This document shows, piece after piece, positions 1 through 5,858 of a stretch of DNA of 19,902 nt (its first letter is position 1; each line of letters opens with the position of its first letter). The DNA lies in assembly GCA_022822245.1 (NCBI GenBank), contig JAJECB010000135.1, positions 1 through 19,902 on the forward strand, in the 5' to 3' direction. Source of the stretch: Gammaproteobacteria bacterium (lineage in GTDB: Bacteria > Pseudomonadota > Gammaproteobacteria > HK1). The notes beneath the pieces were generated by a model. That model saw nothing but the letters and a program-made list of their open reading frames with translations. It was not told where the DNA came from and did no database searches. A program made the translations under genes and the position numbers.

Positions 1-378
1 CGCTTCGACGACGTCTCCGAGCAGCTCGCTCGCGTGGACGACTACCACCAGCGCGAGACCCACGCCGCCGAGCTGGTCTCCCGCTACCAGGAGTCCCACC
101 GCACCTTCAACGCCTTCCTCTCCGAGTACTACGCCTACGAACCCGATCGATCTCCGGAGCGCCATCGCGAGCTTCAGGCCGGATACCACACCCGCTTCCA
201 GGCCATTCGCACTCACGCCGAACACATCGCCGGGGCCCCTGACTGGCACCGGCCTCACCTCGAGCGCGCGGGCCTCTCCCTCCGCGAGGTTACCCCCTAC
301 GCGAAGGACATCACCTCCTCTGCCGCGATCTCCGCCCAGCAGCGCGTTCAGAGCCCCGACAAGGACATCGGCTTCTGA
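1..378 (+). CDS. C-terminal part of an unknown helical protein (5' end outside the window)
   Basis: The reading frame is open from the first base, so the true start probably lies upstream; a GTG at 34 is the first internal alternative. The visible ~125 residues are charged, rich in Glu, Arg, His and Tyr, with no membrane segment, signal peptide or known catalytic motif, and look mostly alpha-helical. The protein ends in KDIGF before a TGA. It converges on the ATPase gene that ends at 560. I do not recognise the family. Codon use is GC-rich in third positions, which supports real coding. Confidence 0.55.
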   Translation, partial: RFDDVSEQLARVDDYHQRETHAAELVSRYQESHRTFNAFLSEYYAYEPDRSPERHRELQAGYHTRFQAIRTHAEHIAGAPDWHRPHLERAGLSLREVTPYAKDITSSAAISAQQRVQSPDKDIGF

Positions 379-559
379 GCCCGGTCCGTTTCCCCCAAGC
401 CAACACTGCCTTGGCGGCGCTCTGACAGCCTCCCGGGGCGTCCTTCCATACACTGCCATCATCGCCGGGTTTCCTTGCCCGGCCGAGAGCCTCCATGCTC
501 TTTCCCACCCCTTCAGCGCTCACCCGCACCACCCTCCTCGCCTGAACAGGGACGCCCTA
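379..559. other. convergent intergenic spacer
   Basis: This spacer lies between the stop of the left partial gene and the stop of the ATPase on the other strand. It holds only a weak hairpin (GCCAA / TTGGC with a 7-base loop near 400-416) and no convincing gene or T-run terminator. Confidence 0.4.
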
Positions 560-1732
560 CTATCCATGGACGCGTTTCATGAATGCATCGAATAGGGGCA
601 CGGTGAACGCCGCATAGCCATATCGCGGGCTGTATATCATGCCGTTGGCGATCAGCGCCTCCCGGATCGGACCCATCTGCTGCGACGACTTCCCTAAGGC
701 CCTGGCGACGTCTCCTGTCCGATGGGGACCCGGACCGCATCGCGCCATTGCGTCCAGATAGGCCTTTTGCGGCTCCGACAGCCGCTCGTACCGCGACCTG
801 AAGAAGTTCCGGTCGAGACGCCCGATCGCGGCTTCGCCCGATCGCGCGATGTCCTCTCTGGTGATGGGAGAGACCGCCGCCGAGTTCCAGGCCTGGTATC
901 CCCATTCCTGAAGGAAATACGGGTAACCCTGGGTCTCGCGAATCACCGCGGCGATCGCGTCGTCGTCGAATTCGACATTCGCCTGCGCAGCGGGCTTTAC
1001 AAGTGCGCGCCGCGCCTCGGCGGGGTCCAGTGCTCCGATGTCCGGATACTCGAAGAGACGCTCCGCATAGGTCTTCGCGTTGCCGGAGAGCCTGACCAGG
1101 TGCGGCAGCCCCGCGCCGACGACGAGCAGGGGAAGCCGTTTCTGGTCCGTACGGTGCACCGCCATGATGAGCGCCTCGAGCTCCTCGGGCGGCAGGTTCT
1201 GGATTTCGTCGATCAGGATCACGATCGAGAAGCGTCGTGCCCTGGCCGCCTCGCCGGCGGCCACGAAGACCTCGGCAAGGTCGCGGCTCAGCGTGCCGCT
1301 GTCGGCGACGCCCGGCTCGCCGTCGATGTCGATGGCGAATTCGACGCCCTCGACCGTCACCTTCACCGCGCCCACGAAACTCTTCAGAACGCGCAGGCTC
1401 CTCTTGACGTGCTCGCTCACGCCCTTGATGCGGTCAAGCTTCAGCAGGATCGAGCGCAGCGTTGCAATGACCGTTATGGACAGCGGCTCGTTGTTGGCGA
1501 CCTCGATGAAGTCCGTCAGCGCGCCCTCTTCCTCGGCCATGGCCTGGACTTCGTTCAGCAGCACCGTCTTGCCGACGCCGCGCAACCCCACGAACATGAA
1601 GCTGCGGGCCGACCGGCCGGACTTGTTACGCTCGATCGCGACACGGGCGTCGGCGAGAACGGCGTCGCGCCCCGCCAGCTCCGGGGGCGGCGTTCCCGCG
1701 CCGGGCGCATAGGGATTTACGCGCGGGTCCAT
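560..1732 (-). CDS. AAA+ ATPase of the ORC1/Cdc6-like (AAA_16) type
   Basis: This 390-residue soluble protein starts at ATG 1732. Residues 49-56 (GLRGVGKT) are the Walker A P-loop. Residues 169-177 (around ILIDEIQ, Asp175-Glu176) are Walker B, and a hydrophobic strand with VVGAGLP follows as a likely sensor-1 region. The C-terminal ~90 residues look like a winged-helix domain (RTGDVARALGKSSQQMGPIR). This layout is typical of stand-alone ATP-binding proteins found in accessory regions, some of them partners in defence or regulatory systems. No effector domain is fused. Two inverted repeats lie just upstream (1749-1773 and 1803-1831) and may control it. The family call is firm; the cellular role is unknown. 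Confidence 0.88.
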   Translation of the reverse strand: MDPRVNPYAPGAGTPPPELAGRDAVLADARVAIERNKSGRSARSFMFVGLRGVGKTVLLNEVQAMAEEEGALTDFIEVANNEPLSITVIATLRSILLKLDRIKGVSEHVKRSLRVLKSFVGAVKVTVEGVEFAIDIDGEPGVADSGTLSRDLAEVFVAAGEAARARRFSIVILIDEIQNLPPEELEALIMAVHRTDQKRLPLLVVGAGLPHLVRLSGNAKTYAERLFEYPDIGALDPAEARRALVKPAAQANVEFDDDAIAAVIRETQGYPYFLQEWGYQAWNSAAVSPITREDIARSGEAAIGRLDRNFFRSRYERLSEPQKAYLDAMARCGPGPHRTGDVARALGKSSQQMGPIREALIANGMIYSPRYGYAAFTVPLFDAFMKRVHG

Positions 1733-1748
1733 TCAATCGCTTCTACAT

Positions 1749-1773
1749 GGTTTATCCGTGACCGGCATAAACC
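1749..1773. promoter_or_regulatory. inverted repeat GGTTTAT-N11-ATAAACC upstream of the ATPase gene
   Basis: Perfect 7-bp arms separated by 11 bp start 17 bp upstream of the ATPase start codon. The arms share the core GTTTA with the second inverted repeat at 1803-1831, which suggests binding sites for one dimeric regulator. The regulator is not identified. Confidence 0.4.
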
Positions 1774-1802
1774 CCATGGGGTCACTCGCCTTGCCGAGGC
1801 TG

Positions 1803-1831
1803 GGAGTTTACATCCCGTTGCCATAAACTCC
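1803..1831. promoter_or_regulatory. inverted repeat GGAGTTTA-N13-TAAACTCC upstream of the ATPase gene
   Basis: Perfect 8-bp arms separated by 13 bp. It repeats the GTTTA/TAAAC half-site of the downstream inverted repeat, giving four related half-sites in about 80 bp. It is a possible operator or element boundary. Confidence 0.4.
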
Positions 1832-1849
1832 TTAGAAGCTGTGACGGGG

Positions 1850-2077
1850 TCAATCCATATCAGCGTGCATTTCAACAGGAATCTTGCTCGCACCCTGAGA
1901 TGCGATCTCGATGCACTCCGCGAGTACGGACTGGACTGCGCGCTCTGCAACCGGCGCGGTGCTCGATGTCGGCAAGCGACCGGTCCAGCCAGTCGCCAAG
2001 GTCCTTGTAGACGGTGCTGCGATATCCGAATGGGTTGACCGGCGGGATCGCAGACGCCTGGGCTGGCCCGTCGACGT
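1850..2077 (-). pseudogene. possible frameshifted remnant of an unknown gene
   Basis: On the minus strand two frames read like ordinary protein and join if one frameshift is allowed. The first, running down from ~2,075, contains NPFGYRSTVYKDLGDWLDRS. The second, after a shift near 1,945, contains AERAVQSVLAECIEIASQGA and ends at a TGA at 1850-1852. No start codon is evident upstream, where the stop of the next gene lies at 2079. I do not recognise the family. It could also be chance; the main support is amino-acid composition. It fills the 346-bp space between the ATPase and the duplicated-motif gene. Confidence 0.25.
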
Positions 2078-2078
2078 G

Positions 2079-2384
2079 CTAAATGATGGCGGTAATCGCG
2101 AGTCTGAACTTCATCAGCTGGACGAGCGAACACACCAGCGCATCGGCTTGCGGTTCGGGAAAGCCTGCGGAAACGAGTTCCTCGGCGGCGGCGCGGGTGT
2201 CGAACCGAAATTCACGTTGTGCCGTTTGCGACACGTCGTCGAGATGCTTGTCGCTGGCGATTCTCTGCCTGATCAGCCGGACGAGCAGACACACATATGT
2301 GTCGGCCTGCTGTCTGGGGATGCCCGCGGCGACGAGCTTCTTGAAGAAGTCGTGGGTATCGAACCGGACTCTACGTCGTTCCAT
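2079..2384 (-). CDS. small protein with two tandem DUF1640-like N-terminal motifs
   Basis: This 101-residue protein consists of two copies of one ~40-residue unit. Copy 1 (about residues 6-45) reads RFDTHDFFKKLVAAGIPRQQ then AD. Copy 2 (about residues 59-97) reads RFDTRAAAEELVSAGFPEPQ then AD. The pattern 'FDT-x5-L-x2-AGf-x2-QA' matches the N-terminal motif of DUF1640/CCDC90-type proteins, which normally carry one motif followed by a coiled coil and a membrane anchor. Here the motif is doubled and the coiled coil and anchor are absent. A single-motif relative with a membrane segment lies at 5223-5438. The start at 2384 is ATG. Function is unknown; the duplication is seen directly. Confidence 0.65.
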   Translation of the reverse strand: MERRRVRFDTHDFFKKLVAAGIPRQQADTYVCLLVRLIRQRIASDKHLDDVSQTAQREFRFDTRAAAEELVSAGFPEPQADALVCSLVQLMKFRLAITAII

Positions 2385-2568
2385 GGGCGCATTCTAAGCT
2401 CCCTGTTGCGCGATTGTGAGCGAGCGATCCGACTCGGGGCCTTTCCGGCGGGCTGACCCCCTTCAGGAGTGGGTGCCGGCATTGGCCGCCTTCTTGAAGC
2501 TCGAACGAATTCTCGATGTGTCCGCGCGCTCCGCACTGGAAACAGGCGTAACCATCCCCCGGTGTCAA
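2371..2568 (-). CDS. small putative zinc-knuckle-like protein, uncertain
   Basis: A 65-residue frame starts at TTG 2568 and overlaps the start of the duplicated-motif gene by 14 bp. Its first half carries C9-x2-C12-x4-H17 and then C30-x-H32, resembling a zinc knuckle or ribbon (CFQCGARGH). The second half is low in recognisable features and may be read-through past the end of a once longer gene. No good Shine-Dalgarno sequence was seen. It may be a real small metal-binding protein or a fragment. Confidence 0.3.
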   Translation of the reverse strand: MTPGDGYACFQCGARGHIENSFELQEGGQCRHPLLKGVSPPERPRVGSLAHNRATGSLECAHGTT

Positions 2569-2653
2569 GATGCTCGTTCGTTCCGATCATTCTCCCACGC
2601 CTGCAGAATCTAGACGCGGCCCTCTTCCGTCGCCAGGAACAGGCCCGGCACGG

Positions 2654-2899
2654 CTAGCGCAGGTCGAGCGTGCGCAGCAGCTCCTCGACGCCGATGCCGT
2701 GATGCCGGGCGATGCTCTTCAGAATGCTAGACAGCGTCTTCGCGCGGATCGGATCGTGCAGCGGAACGACCTCGTGGTGCTCGCCGCCCACCTGCGTCGT
2801 GACACGCACGTGCGAGCCACGCTGACGCACCCTCTCATAGCCTAGCCGCCGGAGTGCCGCCACGAGCGCGGCGCCGCTCACGTCGCGCGGGAGCCTCAA
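2654..2899 (-). CDS. hicA: HicA-type mRNA interferase toxin
   Basis: The 81-residue protein matches HicA in length and motif: a double-stranded-RNA-binding-like fold with the G-S-H signature (GSHVRV, His30), the conserved catalytic His. The segment LHDPIRAKTLSSILKSI matches the usual C-terminal helix region. HicA toxins cleave mRNA and are neutralised by HicB. The chosen start is TTG 2897-2899, which overlaps the hicB stop codon as TTGA; longer frames upstream run through hicB and are not plausible. It is the second gene of a hicB-hicA operon, the reverse of the commoner hicA-hicB order. The module probably stabilises the accessory region. Confidence 0.85.
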   Translation of the reverse strand: MRLPRDVSGAALVAALRRLGYERVRQRGSHVRVTTQVGGEHHEVVPLHDPIRAKTLSSILKSIARHHGIGVEELLRTLDLR

Positions 2900-3114
2900 G
2901 CCACGAGCACCTCGTCGCGCACGTAGTGCAGCCGGATGAGGCGCGGGCGCTCCATGGCGTCGTCGAAGTAGCAGTCCACCGCTTCCCTGACGTTGCGGCG
3001 CAGCTCTTCGAGCGTGTCGCCTTGCGTATGGATGCCGAAGCCGAGGGCGCTGGCCGAGTACCCGCCGTCGAGCTCGTCTTCGCTGACCTCGAAGATGATT
3101 TCCGTCCGGGACAT
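2896..3114 (-). CDS. hicB: HicB-type antitoxin
   Basis: A 72-residue protein with the partial RNase-H-like fold of HicB: an initial strand (EIIFEVSEDE), then GGYSASALG and the 'IHTQGDTLEELRRNVREAVDCYF' region (residues 28 onward), which matches the GDT-x-EE-x3-N-x-x-EA signature. There is no room for a C-terminal DNA-binding domain, so this is a short HicB. It binds and inhibits HicA; autoregulation, if any, would need another DNA-binding route. It precedes hicA with a 4-bp overlap, giving translational coupling. Confidence 0.87.
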   Translation of the reverse strand: MSRTEIIFEVSEDELDGGYSASALGFGIHTQGDTLEELRRNVREAVDCYFDDAMERPRLIRLHYVRDEVLVA

Positions 3115-3380
3115 CGCTCGCTTCGTTCGCCCTCACTTACACTCAACGCATTTTACGGGGTGTCGGCGCCCAGGCGAACCTACTCCTTAGCGCGGTGCGC
3201 AGCGAACCGATTTCCGGCCGGCGGCGCCTTGTCCTCGTTTTGTGTCAGTTCCGGTCGCCCGCGGGGCCTCCATCGCGCGCTCCGGAGCGCAGGGAAGCCC
3301 CTACGTTTGCCGGGTCTTTCGTTTCCCGCTCATTACCCCAGTGGTATTGTGTCATTTGCGTTCGACACCAGGCTCCGCCC
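3115..3380. other. divergent intergenic region between hicBA and the recombinase operon
   Basis: This 266-bp stretch separates two divergent units and must hold both promoters. A TAAAAT box on the minus strand near 3151-3157 is a possible -10 for hicBA. No coding region stands out. Confidence 0.35.
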
Positions 3381-3680
3381 ATGCCCACGCAGACCGAAAT
3401 GTGGATCCAGCCCCTTCAGTACGAGTACCTCGACGGCGGCCAGGCCCGTCGTCTCACCCCGGCCGAAGTGCATCAGCGCGTCCTCGAGCGCCGAGCGGAG
3501 TGGCTCGCCTGGGACCTCGACCGCAGGCACGACCAGGCACGCATCGCCGCTGCGCTTGAGGCCGATCCAGATCTCGCCGCCGCCTTCGAGCCCCACGAGC
3601 TCGACGGCCAATTCCCCCGCTACGGCATCGTCCTCGACGACGCGCTGCGCCAACGCCTGCTCTGTGCGCTGCGGCCATGA
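3381..3680 (+). CDS. unknown small protein, first gene of the recombinase operon
   Basis: A 99-residue acidic/basic protein with no signal peptide or membrane segment. I chose ATG 3381; a longer in-frame extension to 3195 has low-complexity, promoter-like composition. Aromatic residues cluster at the N-terminus (MWIQPLQYEYLDGG), followed by a helical stretch rich in Arg and Glu. Its last four bases overlap the start of the next gene as ATGA, showing an operon. I do not recognise the family. Its fixed position before a recombinase suggests an accessory or regulatory partner, but this is inference. Confidence 0.6.
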   Translation: MPTQTEMWIQPLQYEYLDGGQARRLTPAEVHQRVLERRAEWLAWDLDRRHDQARIAAALEADPDLAAAFEPHELDGQFPRYGIVLDDALRQRLLCALRP

Positions 3681-3946
3681 ACACCGTCGAGCCGCCCACC
3701 GCGCCCGGGCACATGCACACGATCACCGTCACCCTGAGCGAGGAGGACCTCGCCCGGCTGGCGTTTGTCCAGGCCTGTTACCGCCGTCCCATCGCTTCGG
3801 TCGACGGCGGAACCATCCCCGGAGTCGAGCCCTCCGCCGGCGACATCTTGCGCGGAGCCCTGTACGAGCTCGCCGATGCCGTGCAACGCCACACCGCTCG
3901 CCTTCCCATCAACGCGACCTCCGATTCGCATCCCCACTCGCTCTAG
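3677..3946 (+). CDS. unknown small protein, second gene of the recombinase operon
   Basis: An 89-residue protein. The N-terminal part reads HTITVTLSEEDLARLAFVQA, a strand followed by a helix reminiscent of ribbon-helix-helix DNA-binding proteins. The GDILRGALYELADAV stretch could be a second helix. A ~25-residue insertion (YRRPIASVDGG...) separates them, so the ribbon-helix-helix assignment is tentative. It overlaps the preceding gene by 4 bp and ends 10 bp before the recombinase start, so all three are probably co-translated. A DNA-binding partner of the recombinase is a reasonable but unproven guess. Confidence 0.6.
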   Translation: MNTVEPPTAPGHMHTITVTLSEEDLARLAFVQACYRRPIASVDGGTIPGVEPSAGDILRGALYELADAVQRHTARLPINATSDSHPHSL

Positions 3947-3956
3947 CGCCGGCGCC

Positions 3957-4580
3957 GTGCCCCACGTTTGCGCTTCCCTCCTCGACGCCCGAGGCCGCAA
4001 GTACCTCACCGGGCCCGAGCGCGAACGCTTCCTCGCCGCGGCCCGCGAGCATGCCCGGCCGCAAGTGCAGACCTTCGCGCTCACCCTGGCGCACACCGGG
4101 TGCCGAATCTCCGAAGCGCTCGCGCTGCGCGCCGGCGACGTGGATCTGGCCACGGCCGAGATTCGCATATCGACGCTCAAGCGCCGGCGAGAGCACTGGC
4201 GCGCCGTCCCCGTGCCTGCGGAGCTCGTGCGCGAGCTCGCCCTCGTCCACGCGCTTCGCCGCGCCCAGGCCAGTCCCAAACGCGCAGCGGCGAGGCTGTG
4301 GCCCTTCTCGCGCAGCACCGGCACCCGCCACGTCACCGCCCTCATGCGCGAGGCCCGCATCGAGGGACCCCAGGCGAGCCCCAAGGGCCTGCGCCACGCC
4401 TTCGGCGTCGCCGCGGTCACCGCCGGCGTGCCCCTTCCCACCATCGCCGCGGTGCTCGGCCACGCCGAGCTCACCACCACCGCCGTCTACACCACCGCGA
4501 TCGGCGCCGAGGCCCGCGAGCTCGTCGCTCGCATGTGGCCCGCTGCTGGTACCATTGCGCTGTCGGCCAGCAGGGAGTAG
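3957..4580 (+). CDS. minimal tyrosine recombinase/integrase lacking the N-terminal core-binding domain
   Basis: The catalytic domain is nearly the whole protein (207 residues from GTG 3957). Visible active-site positions are Arg50 (TGCRISEAL), Lys75 (TLKRRREHWR), the box-II segment KGLRHAFG with Arg146 preceded by Lys143 where His is usual, His169 (LGHAEL) and the nucleophile Tyr178 (TTAVYTT). Typical integrases are 300-400 residues with an N-terminal SAM-like DNA-binding domain, which is missing here. A longer frame to 3765 exists but overlaps the previous gene. The protein cuts and rejoins DNA via a 3'-phosphotyrosine. Its short form may depend on the two small proteins encoded just upstream. 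The target site is unknown. Confidence 0.85.
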   Translation: MPHVCASLLDARGRKYLTGPERERFLAAAREHARPQVQTFALTLAHTGCRISEALALRAGDVDLATAEIRISTLKRRREHWRAVPVPAELVRELALVHALRRAQASPKRAAARLWPFSRSTGTRHVTALMREARIEGPQASPKGLRHAFGVAAVTAGVPLPTIAAVLGHAELTTTAVYTTAIGAEARELVARMWPAAGTIALSASRE

Positions 4581-4659
4581 GGCCGACCGCCCATCGCCTT
4601 GACACGCTGCTCAATCGGCGTCGAACGGGCTCAGGCCGAAGCCATGAGGGTCACAGACC

Positions 4660-4839
4660 ATGGAATCGTTGCAAGTCTGGATCACGCCCGCCATCCTGAT
4701 CGGCGGATTCCTGTTCCTCTACCGGCAGATCGGGGAATTGCGCCGGGATGTCGGCGACGTGCGCGAGCGTTTGGCGAAGCTCGAAGGGCTATTCGAAGGA
4801 TTCACCCGGCGCGATGATCCCCCGCCCGCCCGGGGATGA
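4660..4839 (+). CDS. small membrane-anchored coiled-coil protein
   Basis: A 59-residue protein starting at ATG 4660. Residues 5-21 form one hydrophobic segment (QVWITPAILIGGFLFLY). Residues 22-49 form an amphipathic, heptad-like helix (RQIGELRRDVGDVRERLAKL), followed by a short Pro-rich tail. The single N-terminal membrane anchor plus coiled coil resembles many short proteins found beside DUF1640 genes; indeed such a gene follows at 5223. The catalytic role, if any, is unknown. Its composition and third-position GC support real coding. Confidence 0.55.
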   Translation: MESLQVWITPAILIGGFLFLYRQIGELRRDVGDVRERLAKLEGLFEGFTRRDDPPPARG

Positions 4840-5222
4840 AGTCGGCACCCCGGCCGCGTACTCTCTCTTCCCCATGCCTTAACTCCTCCCCGCGGCGCTC
4901 ATCGCGTTCCCTCGGTGGAAGCAGTACCAATCCCCGCGCGGGCGCGGAACACCCTGCGGCGGCCTCCCGTTACGCCGCGGTTCGGGCCCGGCCGTGCCCC
5001 AGGACCCCCGAGCCCCGCGGCCTGTAGCGGCCCGGAAATTCGCTCCCGCGCCCGCTTCCGGCCGAATCCGAACTCGTCAGAGCGCCCAGGAGCCACGCAA
5101 TCACCCCGGCCCATACCCAGGCACCCCGCCGGCCGAGGCCCCGGACCCGCTACCTGGCCTTCCTCGCGGAACGCGAGCAGCGCGCGTCCGGGGTACACTG
5201 AACAGCGACCAAGCGCACTCCG
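4840..5222. other. non-coding stretch holding the first copy of a ~200-bp repeat
   Basis: This 383-bp gap contains no convincing gene. Most of its right half (4969-5166) is the first copy of an imperfect direct repeat that recurs after the next gene. A TACACT box at 5194-5199 could serve as a -10 for the gene starting at 5223. Confidence 0.5.
4969..5166. repeat. imperfect direct repeat, copy 1 (~200 bp)
   Basis: This copy aligns from GT-ACGCCGCGG to CTGGCCTTCCTCG with the copy at 5446-5646, at roughly 85-90% identity by eye with a few single-base gaps. Shared blocks include CGAGCCCCGCGGCC, GTAGCGGCCCGGAAA, CTCGTCAGAGCGCCCAGGAG, CATACCCAGGCACCCC and GGCCGAGGCCCCGGACCCG. The two copies bracket the small gene at 5223-5438. 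Confidence 0.8.
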
Positions 5223-5438
5223 ATGAACACCGATACCTTTGACACCCTCGCCGCCGCCCGCGAGCTCGAAGCCGCCGGGTTCACCCGCGAACAAGCCGAA
5301 ACCGCGGTCAAGGCCATGCGCGCCGCGGCGAGCGCGAGCCGCACCGATCTAGCCACTCGCGCCGACCTCTATCAGGTCGCACTCGGCATCGTGATCGCGA
5401 ACGCGGCCATCACGTTCGGTCTCATCAAGCTCCTCTGA
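5223..5438 (+). CDS. small DUF1640-like protein with C-terminal membrane anchor
   Basis: A 71-residue protein. The N-terminal motif FDTLAAARELEAAGFTREQA (residues 6-25) is the DUF1640/CCDC90-type signature. A charged helical linker follows (ASRTDLATRADL), and then a hydrophobic anchor (residues ~50-70) ends in KLL. Normal family members have a longer coiled coil between motif and anchor, so this is a shortened version. It shares the motif with the duplicated-motif protein at 2079-2384. It is flanked on both sides by copies of a ~200-bp repeat. Function is unknown; membrane location is inferred from the anchor. Confidence 0.7.
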   Translation: MNTDTFDTLAAARELEAAGFTREQAETAVKAMRAAASASRTDLATRADLYQVALGIVIANAAITFGLIKLL

Positions 5439-5445
5439 GCGCGCC

Positions 5446-5646
5446 GTCACGCCGCGGTCCGGGTCCCGGTCGTGTGTCTCCAGGATCCCCGAGCCCCGCG
5501 GCCCGTAGCGGCCCGGAAACTCGCTCCCACGCCCGTTCCCGGCCGAAACCGAGCTCGTCAGAGCGCCCAGGAGCCGCTATCGCCCCCCGGGCCATACCCA
5601 GGCACCCCCCGGCCGAGGCCCCGGACCCGATACCCGGCCTTCCTCG
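5446..5646. repeat. imperfect direct repeat, copy 2 (~200 bp)
   Basis: This is the second copy of the repeat at 4969-5166, starting 8 bp after the stop of the intervening gene. Unit length (start to start) is about 477 bp. It resembles a duplicated gene-plus-spacer unit or a dispersed repetitive element rather than a coding region. Confidence 0.8.
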
Positions 5647-5858
5647 AGGAGCGCCCCGAGCCCTCTTGGAGATGACGGTCAAGGGCAGCCACGTAGACGG
5701 TCGTCCGAGTTGACATTGGTGTCGATCGGCGGATGGGTCTCGGCCGAATGGTGTTGCCGTCGCGTTTCAACGTGGTGCCCAACGGAGTCGTCGTGCGCAT
5801 CCGCCGAGTACCGCAGACGGTGAATCGCGGGACGCTTGCAGCGCAACGGGAGCGCGCA
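5647..5858. other. spacer downstream of the autotransporter
   Basis: No convincing gene or terminator was seen between repeat copy 2 and the autotransporter stop at 5859. The frames that run here are composition artefacts. Confidence 0.4.

Noticed and set aside
722..2038. 438-residue frame antisense to the ATPase
   Set aside because: The ATPase on the other strand has Walker motifs; this frame has none and is its shadow.
2854..4602. 582-residue Ser/Arg/Pro-rich plus-strand frame
   Set aside because: It crosses hicB antisense and runs out of frame through the recombinase operon; no domain is visible.
4969..5646. Repeats as integron attC sites
   Set aside because: No clear RYYYAAC / GTTRRRY boxes were found, and the recombinase is not IntI-like in length. 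The cassette idea is kept only as a hypothesis.
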